Shown: piece by piece, positions 45,276 to 53,687 of the stretch | Position numbering within the stretch: the stretch's first letter is position 1 | Layout: each line of letters opens with the position of its first letter | Source of the DNA: Aminithiophilus ramosus | Lineage (GTDB): Bacteria > Synergistota > Synergistia > Synergistales > Aminithiophilaceae | Direction of reading: 5' to 3' | Assembly: GCF_018069705.1 (NCBI RefSeq) | Contig: NZ_CP072943.1 | Span: forward strand, 1 to 64,000 | Length of the DNA stretch: 64,000 nucleotides | Program-made: the position numbers and the translations under genes | The notes under the pieces: model-generated | What the model saw: only the letters and a program-made list of their open reading frames with translations | The model's database searches: none | What the model was told of the DNA's origin: nothing

Positions 45276-47069
45276 ATGGCTGACGTCAAGATGCATATTC
45301 TCGTCTGCGGCGGGACGGGCTGTATTTCGGCCCAGAGCGACAAGATCGCCGAGAACCTCCGTCGCTGCCTGAAGGAGCAGGGCCTGGAAGAGGAAGTGAA
45401 GGTCCTCATGACGGGCTGCTTCGGCTTCTGCGAGCAGGGTCCCGTCGTCAAGGTCGCTCCCGACAATACCTTCTACGTCAAGGTCACGCCCGAAGACGCC
45501 GAGGAGATCGTCGCCGAGCACATCATCAAGGGGCGCAAGGTCGACAGGCTGCTTTTCGTCGATCCCGAGACGGCCGAGCACGTGGCCGACTCGAAGCACA
45601 TGGAGTTCTACAAGAAGCAGATGCGCATCGCCCTGCGCAACTGCGGCTTCATCGACCCCGAGAATCTGAGCGAATACGTGGCCCGCGACGGCTACCTGGC
45701 CCTGGGACAGATCCTGGAGTCCATGACGCCCCAGCAGGTCGTCGACGTCATGAAGAAGTCCGGCCTCCGCGGCCGGGGAGGCGGCGGCTTCCCGACGGGG
45801 CTCAAGTGGGAGTTCGCCTCCAAGTACCAGGACGACCAGAAGTACGTCATCTGCAACGCCGACGAGGGGGACCCCGGCGCCTTCATGGACCGCTCCATCC
45901 TCGAGGGCGACCCCCATTCCATCGTCGAGGCCATGGCCATCTGCGGCTACGCCATCGGCGCCAGCAAGGGCATGGTCTACATCCGCGCCGAATATCCCCT
46001 GGCCGTCAAGCGCCTCCGCAAGGCCATCGAGGACGCCCGCGAGGCCGGCCTCCTGGGATCGAACATCCTGGGCAGCGACTTCGCCTTCGACATCGAGATC
46101 CGCTACGGCGCCGGAGCCTTCGTCTGCGGCGAGGAGACGGGCCTCATCCACTCCATGGAGGGCGAGCGGGGCGAGCCGACGAGCAAGCCTCCCTTCCCGG
46201 CCGAGAAGGGCTTCTGGGGCAAGCCGTCGAACGTGAACAACGTCGAGACCTTCGCCAACGTCCCCGTCATCTTCCTCAAGGGCGCCGACTGGTTCGCCTC
46301 CATCGGCACGGAGAAGAGCAAGGGAACGAAGGTCTTCGCCCTGGCCGGCAAGGTCAACAACGTCGGCCTCGTCGAGGTCCCCATGGGAACGACGCTGCGC
46401 GAGGTCATCTTCGACATCGGCGGCGGCATCCGGGGCGGCAAGAAGTTCAAGGCCGTCCAGACCGGCGGTCCCTCCGGCGGCTGTCTCACCGCGAAGCATC
46501 TGGACACGCCCATCGACTTCGACAACCTCATCGCCGCCGGCTCCATGATGGGCTCGGGCGGGATGATCGTCATGGACGAGGACAACTGCATGGTCTCGGT
46601 GGCCAAGTTCTACCTGGAGTTCACCGTCGAGGAGTCCTGCGGCAAGTGCACCCCCTGCCGCGTGGGCAACAAGCGCATGCACGAGATCCTGGAGAAGATC
46701 ACCAGCGGCAAGGGAACCGAGGCCGACCTGAAGCTTCTCAAGGACCTGGCCCTGATCATCAAGGACACCTCCCTCTGCGGCCTGGGCCAGACGGCGCCCA
46801 ACCCCGTCCTCTCGACGCTGGACAACTTCCGCGACGAGTACGAGGCCCACGTGAGGGAGAAGCGCTGCCCCGCCGGGAGCTGCAAGAAGCTCATCTCCTT
46901 CGAGATCGTCGCCGACAAGTGCAAAGGCTGTACGCTCTGCGCCCGGGTCTGCCCCGCGGCGGCCATCAGCGGCAAGGTGCGGGAGCCCCACGTCATCGAC
47001 CAGGACAAGTGCGTCAAGTGCGGCGCCTGCATGACGGCCTGCAAGTTCGGCGCCATTATCAAGAAGTGA
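45276..47069 (+). CDS. hndC: Hnd-type hydrogenase subunit C (NuoF-like flavoprotein)
   Basis: A 597-residue FMN subunit that exchanges electrons with NAD(P)H and is the site of flavin-based bifurcation in related complexes. In order: a thioredoxin-like [2Fe-2S] domain (CGGTGC...GCFGFC, residues 1-120), the NuoF FMN/NAD site SGLRGRGGGGFPTGLKW and GAGAFVCGEETGL, a [4Fe-4S] motif ESCGKCTPCRVG, and a C-terminal pair of [4Fe-4S] motifs, CKGCTLCARVCP and CVKCGACMTACK. The ATG at 45276 fits the ribosome site GGGGAAGGTG. Confidence 0.95.
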   Translation: MADVKMHILVCGGTGCISAQSDKIAENLRRCLKEQGLEEEVKVLMTGCFGFCEQGPVVKVAPDNTFYVKVTPEDAEEIVAEHIIKGRKVDRLLFVDPETAEHVADSKHMEFYKKQMRIALRNCGFIDPENLSEYVARDGYLALGQILESMTPQQVVDVMKKSGLRGRGGGGFPTGLKWEFASKYQDDQKYVICNADEGDPGAFMDRSILEGDPHSIVEAMAICGYAIGASKGMVYIRAEYPLAVKRLRKAIEDAREAGLLGSNILGSDFAFDIEIRYGAGAFVCGEETGLIHSMEGERGEPTSKPPFPAEKGFWGKPSNVNNVETFANVPVIFLKGADWFASIGTEKSKGTKVFALAGKVNNVGLVEVPMGTTLREVIFDIGGGIRGGKKFKAVQTGGPSGGCLTAKHLDTPIDFDNLIAAGSMMGSGGMIVMDEDNCMVSVAKFYLEFTVEESCGKCTPCRVGNKRMHEILEKITSGKGTEADLKLLKDLALIIKDTSLCGLGQTAPNPVLSTLDNFRDEYEAHVREKRCPAGSCKKLISFEIVADKCKGCTLCARVCPAAAISGKVREPHVIDQDKCVKCGACMTACKFGAIIKK

Positions 47070-47088
47070 TTCGGGGAGGGCAGGCGAG

Positions 47089-48861
47089 ATGCAGCAGATG
47101 ATCAACCTCAACATCGACGGCAAGTACGTCAAGGTGCCCCAGGGCAGCACGATCCTCGATGCCGCCCGCAAGCTGGGCATCGATATCCCCACTCTCTGTC
47201 ACCTCAACCTCGAGGGGACTCCCATGGTGAACCAGGCCGCCTCGTGCCGCATCTGCGTCGTCGAGGTCAAGGGGCGGCGCAACCTGGCTCCGGCCTGCGC
47301 CACGCCCGTCGCCGAGGGGATGGAGGTCCACACCCACACGATCCGCGTCCTCCACGCCCGGCGGATGGTGCTGGAGCTGCTCCTCTCCGACCATCCCAAG
47401 GACTGCCTGGGCTGCGCCAAGGCGGGCAACTGCGAGCTTCAGGACCTGGCCGAGCGCTTCTGCTTCCGCGAGAACCGCTTCGAGGGGGCCGATTTCAGCC
47501 AGAGCCACTACGTCAAGGACATCTCTCCGGCTCTGATCCGCGACATGGACAAGTGCATCATGTGCCGCCGCTGCGAGACGATGTGCAACAAGGTCCAGAC
47601 CGTGGGCGCCCTCTCGGGAATCAACCGCGGCTTCAACGCCGTCGTCGCCCCCGCCTTCGAGATGCCCCTCGAGGAGTCGGTCTGCACCTTCTGCGGCCAG
47701 TGCGCCGCCGTCTGCCCCACGGGGGCCCTCGTGGAGCGCGACTACTCCTGGGACGTCATCGAGGCCCTGGCCGACCCCGACAAGGTCGTCGTCGTCCAGA
47801 CCGCCCCGGCCGTCCGGGCCGCCCTGGGCGAGGAGTTCGGCTACGAGCCGGGCACCCTCGTGACGGGCAAGATGGCCGCCGCCCTGCGGGTCCTGGGCTT
47901 CGACCACGTCTTCGACACCGACTTCGCCGCCGACCTGACCATCATGGAGGAGGCCAGCGAGTTCCTCGACAGGCTGACGCGCCACCTCCAGGGCGACACG
48001 TCGGTGCGCCTTCCCATCCTCACCTCCTGCTGCCCGGCCTGGGTCAAGTTCTTCGAGCACCAGTATCCCGACATGCTCGACGTCCCCTCGACGGCCAAGT
48101 CGCCCCAGCAGATGTTCGGCGCCATCGCCAAGAGTTACTTCGCCGAGCAGCTCGACATTCCCCGGGAGAAGATGGTCGTCGTCTCCGTCATGCCCTGCCT
48201 GGCCAAGAAGTACGAGGCCGGCCGGGATGAGTTCTCCGTCGACGGCAACCGCGACGTCGACATCTCCATCACGACCCGCGAGCTGGCCCACATGATCAGG
48301 AGGGCCAACATCGACTTCCGCGCCCTCCCCGACGAGGATTTCGACCGTCCTTTGGGCGAGTCGACGGGGGCGGCCGTCATCTTCGGCGCCACCGGCGGCG
48401 TCATCGAGGCCGCCGTCCGCTCCGCCGCCGAATGGGCCACGGGCAAGCCTCTTGAATCGGTCGACTTCACGGCTCTCCGCGGCCTCGAGGGCTGCCGTTC
48501 GGCCAAGGTCCCCGTCGGCGACCTGACCCTTCATATCGGCATCGCCCACGGCCTGGGCAACGCCCGCAAGCTCCTCGACTCGATCCGCTCCGGCGAGGTG
48601 GAGCCCTTCCACGCCATCGAGATCATGGCCTGCCCCGGCGGCTGCATCGGCGGCGGCGGCCAGCCCTACCACCACGGTCACATGGAGATCATCAAAAAGC
48701 GCATGGAGGCCATCTACCGCGAGGACGCCGGCAAGCCGATCCGCAAGTCCCACGAGAACCCCTACATCAAGAAGCTCTACGAGGAGTACCTCGGCAAGCC
48801 CTTGGGCGAGAAGTCCCATCACCTGCTCCACACCCACTACTTCAAGCGCCACAGGATCTGA
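47089..48861 (+). CDS. hndD: [FeFe] hydrogenase catalytic subunit
   Basis: A 590-residue hydrogenase. The N-terminus has a [2Fe-2S] ferredoxin fold, the His-Cys [4Fe-4S] segment HPKDCLGCAKAGNCELQ, and two ferredoxin clusters (CIMCRRCETMC and CTFCGQCAAVCP). The H-cluster signatures are complete: L1 TSCCPAWVKFFE, L2 MPCLAKKYEAGR, L3 EIMACPGGCIGGGGQP. With HndABC this predicts a group A3 bifurcating hydrogenase coupling H2 with NAD(P)H and reduced ferredoxin. A hairpin follows, then hydG. Confidence 0.97.
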   Translation: MQQMINLNIDGKYVKVPQGSTILDAARKLGIDIPTLCHLNLEGTPMVNQAASCRICVVEVKGRRNLAPACATPVAEGMEVHTHTIRVLHARRMVLELLLSDHPKDCLGCAKAGNCELQDLAERFCFRENRFEGADFSQSHYVKDISPALIRDMDKCIMCRRCETMCNKVQTVGALSGINRGFNAVVAPAFEMPLEESVCTFCGQCAAVCPTGALVERDYSWDVIEALADPDKVVVVQTAPAVRAALGEEFGYEPGTLVTGKMAAALRVLGFDHVFDTDFAADLTIMEEASEFLDRLTRHLQGDTSVRLPILTSCCPAWVKFFEHQYPDMLDVPSTAKSPQQMFGAIAKSYFAEQLDIPREKMVVVSVMPCLAKKYEAGRDEFSVDGNRDVDISITTRELAHMIRRANIDFRALPDEDFDRPLGESTGAAVIFGATGGVIEAAVRSAAEWATGKPLESVDFTALRGLEGCRSAKVPVGDLTLHIGIAHGLGNARKLLDSIRSGEVEPFHAIEIMACPGGCIGGGGQPYHHGHMEIIKKRMEAIYREDAGKPIRKSHENPYIKKLYEEYLGKPLGEKSHHLLHTHYFKRHRI

Positions 48862-48886
48862 TCCGACCGGGGTCGACTTCGCCCGA

Positions 48887-48919
48887 GTCCGGCCCCCCGC
48901 GAGGGGGGCCGGACCTTTA
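48887..48919 (+). terminator. Hairpin between hndD and hydG
   Basis: A perfect 12-bp G+C stem (48887-48898 with 48903-48914), loop GCGA, then CTTTAG. The T run is weak, so it is likely partial termination ahead of hydG. Confidence 0.6.
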
Positions 48920-48950
48920 GAGGCGACGGGATAAGGAAAGAGGCAGGGTC

Positions 48951-50444
48951 ATGACAGTCGCGACGGATATCCGGAGCTGGATCGCCAACCGCATCAAGCG
49001 GGACGAGATCACGCGCTACATGGACGGCGACCGCTGTTTCATCGACGATGGCGCCATCGAGGGGGCCCTGGAGCGGGGCAAGAACCCCGATCCCGGGCGG
49101 GTCCGGGAGATCCTGGCCAAATCCCTGGCCATCGAGACGCTGACCGTCGACGAGGCGGCCTGTCTCCTCCACGTGGAAGATCCCGACCTGTGGGAAGAGA
49201 TGAAGGCCGCCGCCGGCGAGGTCAAGCGCCGCGTCTACGACAACCGCATCGTCACCTTCGCCCCCCTCTACCTGGCCAACCTCTGCGTCAACGGCTGCGT
49301 CTACTGCGGCTTCCGCGCCGAAAACAGCGCCGAGAGGCGGCGCGTCCTCACCATGGAGGAGATCAAAGAGGAGACGCGCGTCCTGGCCGGCACGGTGGGC
49401 CACAAGCGCCTCATCGTCGTCTACGGCGAACACCCGGCCAGCGACTACGACTACATCGCCGACTCGATCCGGGCCATCTACGACGTGACGGTGCCGACGA
49501 AGAAGGGCTACGGCGCCATCCGCCGCGTCAACGTCAACGCCGCTCCCATGGAGATCGCCCATCTCAAGGTCCTTCACGACGTGGGGATCGGCACCTTCCA
49601 GGTCTTCCAGGAGACCTATCACCGCCCGACCTACGAGCGCCTCCATCCGGCGGGGACGATCAAGGGCGACTACCTCTGGCGCCTCTACGCCATGCACCGC
49701 TGTCTCGAGGCGGGCATCGACGACGTGGGCATCGGCGCCCTCTTCGGCCTTCACGACTGGCGCTACGAGGTTCTGGGGCTCCTCCAGCACGCCTGGGACC
49801 TGGAGGAGAAGTTCGGCATCGGCCCCCACACCGTCTCCTTCCCCCGCATCGAGCCGGCGACGAACACGCCCTACGCCGACAGCCCCGAGGCCGTCGTCGA
49901 CGACGACGCCTTCGCCCGCCTCGTCACGGTCCTGCGCCTGGCCATCCCCTACACGGGCATGATCCTCACGGCCCGCGAGAGAGGCGACCTGCGCCACGAG
50001 ATCCTTCCCCTGGGCTGCACCCAGGTCGACGCCTCGTCGCGCATCGGCATCGGCGCCTACGCCGACGTCGAGGAAAAGCAGAAAGGGGAGCGCCAGCAGT
50101 TCATCTTGGGCGACACGCGGAGTCTCGACGAGGTGGTGCGCCAGCTGGCCCTGGACGGCTACATCACCTCCTTCTGCACCGCCGGCTACCGCTGCGGCCG
50201 GACGGGGCAGAAGATCATGGATCTCCTTCGCAGCGGTCGCGAGGGCCATTTCTGCAAGCTCAACGCCGTCCTCACCTTCCGGGAGTGGCTCGACGACTTC
50301 GCCAGCGAAGAGACGCGCGTCGCCGGCGAGAAGGTCCTGGCCAAGGAGCTCGCCGAGATCGCCCTCCGCTTCCCCGACATGTACCCCCGTCTTCACGCCT
50401 CCTACGAAAAGGTGAGCCAAGGTGCCCGAGACGTCTATTTCTGA
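48951..50444 (+). CDS. hydG: [FeFe] hydrogenase maturase HydG (tyrosine lyase)
   Basis: A 497-residue radical-SAM enzyme that splits tyrosine to give the CO and CN ligands of the H-cluster. The radical-SAM motif is CVNGCVYCGFRAEN. The fold continues through RRVNVNAAPMEIAHLKVL and QVFQETYHRPTYERLHP. The C-terminal auxiliary cluster cysteines are in CTAGYRCGRTGQKIMD plus a later Cys. Length is slightly above usual. It overlaps the next small gene by 23 bases. Confidence 0.96.
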   Translation: MTVATDIRSWIANRIKRDEITRYMDGDRCFIDDGAIEGALERGKNPDPGRVREILAKSLAIETLTVDEAACLLHVEDPDLWEEMKAAAGEVKRRVYDNRIVTFAPLYLANLCVNGCVYCGFRAENSAERRRVLTMEEIKEETRVLAGTVGHKRLIVVYGEHPASDYDYIADSIRAIYDVTVPTKKGYGAIRRVNVNAAPMEIAHLKVLHDVGIGTFQVFQETYHRPTYERLHPAGTIKGDYLWRLYAMHRCLEAGIDDVGIGALFGLHDWRYEVLGLLQHAWDLEEKFGIGPHTVSFPRIEPATNTPYADSPEAVVDDDAFARLVTVLRLAIPYTGMILTARERGDLRHEILPLGCTQVDASSRIGIGAYADVEEKQKGERQQFILGDTRSLDEVVRQLALDGYITSFCTAGYRCGRTGQKIMDLLRSGREGHFCKLNAVLTFREWLDDFASEETRVAGEKVLAKELAEIALRFPDMYPRLHASYEKVSQGARDVYF

Positions 50445-50700
50445 GGAGGCCCGTGAGGCCTTCCGCCGATGGGCCGGTACGTACCTGCGCGACCGGGGCG
50501 TCGCCGTCGAGCTGACGGCCGTCGTCGGCAGGCGCTGGTCGGCCCTGGCCGGCCCCGACGGCGACTTCCCCCTGGCCCCGTCGGAGCGGCTCGTCCTGGG
50601 CGACGGCCTGGGGCTGGTCCTCTACGGAGGCGAGGCCCTCGACGCCGAGGAGCGGGAGGCTCTTCTGAGGCGCGTCGGCGAGATCGTGCGCTCCCGCTGA
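50422..50700 (+). CDS. Small unknown protein at the end of the hydrogenase operon
   Basis: A 92-residue protein with a GTG start inside the end of hydG, which implies coupling. It reads as a small alpha/beta domain with LTAVVGRRWSALAGPDGDFP, LGDGLGLVLYGG and an EREALLRRVGEIV helix. No cysteine is present, so it is not an iron-sulfur protein. No family is recognised. The position suggests a helper in H-cluster maturation or hydrogenase control (inference). A terminator follows. Confidence 0.6.
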   Translation: MPETSISEEAREAFRRWAGTYLRDRGVAVELTAVVGRRWSALAGPDGDFPLAPSERLVLGDGLGLVLYGGEALDAEEREALLRRVGEIVRSR

Positions 50701-50750
50701 CCCGCTTCCTCCCCGGCGGAAGAGACGGTTTTCCGCCCCTTCCGAGATCT

Positions 50751-50783
50751 CCGACGCCGCCGAGGGGGCGGCGTCGGCCCTTT
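50751..50783 (+). terminator. Terminator of the hydrogenase operon
   Basis: An 11-bp stem (50751-50761 with 50767-50777), then CCCTTTC. A short TTTTT occurs 15 bases later. Confidence 0.7.
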
Positions 50784-50811
50784 CGGCGGGCTTTTTGCGC
50801 AGATTCCGCGT

Positions 50812-50840
50812 GACAGCGTTCACGAAAAGGGGTACCCTTG
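50812..50840 (+). promoter_or_regulatory. Possible promoter of the ABC transporter operon
   Basis: GTGACA, a 17-base spacer, then TACCCT. The -35 lies in a short palindrome, CGTGACAGCGTTCACG, that could be a regulator site. Confidence 0.35.
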
Positions 50841-50894
50841 TGAGAGGGGTCAAACATCGCGTCTTCCGCGGTCCGCCGCGACGGAGGAGAGGCC

Positions 50895-51719
50895 ATGGTG
50901 GAAAAAAGGCAGAACTGGGTCGCCGTCGGCGACGAAGGAAGGGCTTCGGCTCCGGCCTCTTTGGGCCTGGCCGGAGGTCTCCTCTTTCCCTTCGCCGTCC
51001 TGGCCCTCTGGTGGGGCGGCAGTGCCCTGGGCCTCTGGAGCCCCGTTCTTCTCCCCGCACCTCTTGCCGTGGGCCGGGCCGCCCTCAGGCTGGCCCGCAG
51101 CGGCGACCTCCTGCGCCACATCGGCGCCAGCGGACTGCGCATCCTCTGGGGCTTCGGCCTCTCCTGCTTCATGGCCCTTCCCCTGGGCGTCCTTCTGGGC
51201 CTCCGTCCCGGCCTGGGGCGTTTCGTCAACGGCACCCTCGAGTTTCTGCGCCACGTTCCCCCTCTGGCCCTGCTGCCCATGCTCATCCTCTGGCTCGGCA
51301 TCGGCGAGGCCTCCAAATCGGCCGTCATCGTCCTGGCCACCTTTTTCCCCGTCTTTCTCAACACCGTCGACGGCGTCCGGCGCTGCGACAGAGGGCTCCT
51401 CGAGGTGGGGCTCAGCCTGGGCCTCTCCGAGGGAGAACGGTTCCGGCGCATCATCCTCCCCTGGGCTCTTCCCTCGATCCTGACGGGTCTCAGACTGGGG
51501 CTGGGTTACAGCTGGCGGGCCCTTATCGGCGCCGAACTCATCGCCGCCTCGTCGGGGCTGGGCTACCTCATCCACGACGCCCAGGCCCTCTCCCGGTCGG
51601 ACGTCATCGTCGTCGCCATCATCGCCATGGGGCTCCTCGGCGCCCTGACCGACGACCTCTTCTTCCGTCTGGCCCGGCGCCTCGTGCCCTGGAGAGGAGA
51701 GGGCCGTGGAGGGCATTAG
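50895..51719 (+). CDS. ABC transporter permease (SsuC/TauC-like)
   Basis: A 274-residue BPD-type permease with about six helices. It has the EAA-type loop LLEVGLSLGLSEGERFRRI...LPWALPSILTGLRLGLGYSW of the nitrate/sulfonate/taurine group. The ATG at 50895 follows GGAGGAGAGG. It overlaps the ATPase gene by 14 bases. The substrate is unknown; thiamine-precursor and aromatic sulfonate systems share this build. Confidence 0.88.
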   Translation: MVEKRQNWVAVGDEGRASAPASLGLAGGLLFPFAVLALWWGGSALGLWSPVLLPAPLAVGRAALRLARSGDLLRHIGASGLRILWGFGLSCFMALPLGVLLGLRPGLGRFVNGTLEFLRHVPPLALLPMLILWLGIGEASKSAVIVLATFFPVFLNTVDGVRRCDRGLLEVGLSLGLSEGERFRRIILPWALPSILTGLRLGLGYSWRALIGAELIAASSGLGYLIHDAQALSRSDVIVVAIIAMGLLGALTDDLFFRLARRLVPWRGEGRGGH

Positions 51720-52464
51720 GCTTCAGGGGTTGACCAAAAGCTACGCCCTGCCCGGCGGCACGCTGCGCGCCCTCGACGGTCTCTCCCTCTGCCTCCCCTC
51801 GGGGAGTTTCACCGTCGTCCTCGGCAGGAGCGGATCGGGCAAGACGACGCTTCTGCGCCTTCTGGCCGGCCTGGAGGCGCCGACGGAGGGGCGGATCCTC
51901 TTTCCCCCGGCCCTGGCCTCGCGAGGGCGCTCCGCCGTGGGTCTCGTCTTTCAGGAGCCCCGCCTCATGCCCTGGCTCACCGTGGAGGAGAACGTTGCCT
52001 TCGCCCTCAAAGGGCGTCTCGACGGGGAGGCCGTGGCCGAGAGGACGGATTCGACGCTGGCCCTCCTGGGCCTCGAGGCCTTCCGCTCGGCCTATCCCGA
52101 CCAGATCTCGGGGGGCATGGCCCAGCGCGTCGCCCTCGGGCGGACCCTCGTCTTCGACCCCGAAGTGATCCTCATGGACGAGCCCTTCGGCGCCCTGGAC
52201 TATTTCACCCGCCGCCGCCTGCAGGGCGAGATCGCCGAGCTTCACCGCAGGACGGCCAAGACCTTCATCCTCGTCACTCACGACGTCGAGGAGGCCCTGG
52301 CCCTTGGAGACACCGTCGTCGTCCTCGAGGCCGGTCGCGTCGTCGATCGTCTCGACATCCTCCTCCCGCGGCCGCGGGAGACGGGATGGCCCCAATTCCT
52401 GCCTCTGCGCCGTCGGGTGCTGGAGGCCATCGTCGGCGGGGACGATCTCGCCGGCGACCGCTGA
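51706..52464 (+). CDS. ABC transporter ATPase (SsuB/TauB-like)
   Basis: A 252-residue nucleotide-binding subunit. Walker A is GRSGSGKTT, the Q-loop is in VFQEPRLMPWLTV, the signature is ISGGMAQRVALGR, Walker B is VILMDEPFGALD, and the switch His is in LVTHDVEEAL. The GTG start at 51706 lies inside the permease gene. It powers the transporter encoded on either side. Confidence 0.93.
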   Translation: MEGIRLQGLTKSYALPGGTLRALDGLSLCLPSGSFTVVLGRSGSGKTTLLRLLAGLEAPTEGRILFPPALASRGRSAVGLVFQEPRLMPWLTVEENVAFALKGRLDGEAVAERTDSTLALLGLEAFRSAYPDQISGGMAQRVALGRTLVFDPEVILMDEPFGALDYFTRRRLQGEIAELHRRTAKTFILVTHDVEEALALGDTVVVLEAGRVVDRLDILLPRPRETGWPQFLPLRRRVLEAIVGGDDLAGDR

Positions 52465-52478
52465 AGGAGGTTTTCGTC

Positions 52479-53405
52479 ATGCGCAAGCTTCTCTCCCTTT
52501 CCCTGCTCCTCTGCCTCGTCTCGGTTCTCCCCGCCGGGGCGGCGGAGAAGATCGCCCTGACCTACGTCAAGGCCCCGCTCAACGTCCCCTCCATCGTCGA
52601 GAAAAAACTGGAACTCTTCGAGAAGGCCTTCGCTCCCGACGGCATCGACGTCGTCTACCCCGAGATAACGGCCGGTCCGGCCCAGACCCAGGCCATGGCC
52701 GCCGGGTCGATCCAGTTCGCCAACTGCCTGGGCGGCACGTCGGCCCTGCTGGCCGCCTCGGCGGGAGTGGACCTCAAGATCATCGCCGTCTACAGCCGGG
52801 CTCCCGAGGCCTTCGTCCTCCTCGCCAAGGATCCCTCCGTCACCTCCGTGGCCGATCTGAAGGGAAAGAAAGTGGCCGGCCCCAAGGGGACGGTCCTCCA
52901 CCAGCTTTTGGCCACGGCCCTGAAAGAAGCGTCGATGGGCGCCGACGACGTCCAGTTCCTCTCCATGGGCCTTCCCGAAGGCGTGGCAGCCCTCCTCTCG
53001 GGCAGCGTCGACGCCGCCCTCGCCGCCGGACCGGCGGCCTACAAGGCCCAGGAGGCCGGGGCCCGCGTCGTCGTCGACGGCCGGGGTCTCGTCGACGCCA
53101 CGACGGTCATCGCCGTCGCCGGTCCCTTCCTGCGGGAACATCCCGATCGGGTGCGGCGCTTCCTCGACGTCCACCGTCAGGCCCTGACCTTCATGAAAGA
53201 GGAGAGGGAGCAGGCCTTCTCCCTGACGGCCGAGGAGACGGGTCTCGACGTGTCGGCCGTCGAGGCCATGTTCCCCCTCTACGACTTCGATCCCGAGATC
53301 CGTCCCTCCGACGTGGAGGAGCTCAAGCGGACTCAGGACTTCCTCGTCGAAAACGGCCTGATGGAGAAGACCGTCGACGTCGACGCCCTCGTGACCCGTC
53401 TCTGA
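52479..53405 (+). CDS. ABC transporter solute-binding protein (SsuA/TauA-like)
   Basis: A 308-residue periplasmic binding protein with a signal peptide (LLSLSLLLCLVSVLPAGAA). The mature protein starts KIALTYVKAPLNVPSIVEKK, and has MAAGSIQFANCLGGTSALLA and VADLKGKKVAGPKGT, typical of the NMT1/sulfonate/nitrate-binding group. The ATG at 52479 is 8 bases after AAGGAGG. It completes a three-gene importer. The ligand is not predictable. Confidence 0.9.
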   Translation: MRKLLSLSLLLCLVSVLPAGAAEKIALTYVKAPLNVPSIVEKKLELFEKAFAPDGIDVVYPEITAGPAQTQAMAAGSIQFANCLGGTSALLAASAGVDLKIIAVYSRAPEAFVLLAKDPSVTSVADLKGKKVAGPKGTVLHQLLATALKEASMGADDVQFLSMGLPEGVAALLSGSVDAALAAGPAAYKAQEAGARVVVDGRGLVDATTVIAVAGPFLREHPDRVRRFLDVHRQALTFMKEEREQAFSLTAEETGLDVSAVEAMFPLYDFDPEIRPSDVEELKRTQDFLVENGLMEKTVDVDALVTRL

Positions 53406-53423
53406 CCGATCTTCCCGAATGAG

Positions 53424-53457
53424 GAGGGCCTCCCGTTCCTTCGGGAGGCCCTCTTCA
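53424..53457 (+). terminator. Terminator of the ABC operon
   Basis: A 12-bp stem (53424-53435 with 53442-53453), then TTCAT. Confidence 0.7.
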
Positions 53458-53687
53458 TATGCGAACCAAAACGATCTCATTCCGTTTTATCGGCAGGAGC
53501 ATTAGGTCATGAGAATTTTTATATCGGCGGACTGAAAGTAAAAAATAAAAATATCGCCTAAATCAAAAAAACTGCAAAATTGGAACAAAAATCACAATCA
53601 GGCTCTCGTTTTATAATTTGTTAATTTCAATAAAGGTCGGATGCTGTATGATCGCCTCCAAAAGGTGTGCACATAGGAGGCGTTACG
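53458..53687. other. A+T-rich leader of the second chemoreceptor
   Basis: No gene. It is markedly A+T-rich against its surroundings and contains TTTTATAATTT (53609-53619), also found ahead of the chemoreceptor at 25772. It is a likely promoter area, with no convincing -35. Confidence 0.4.
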
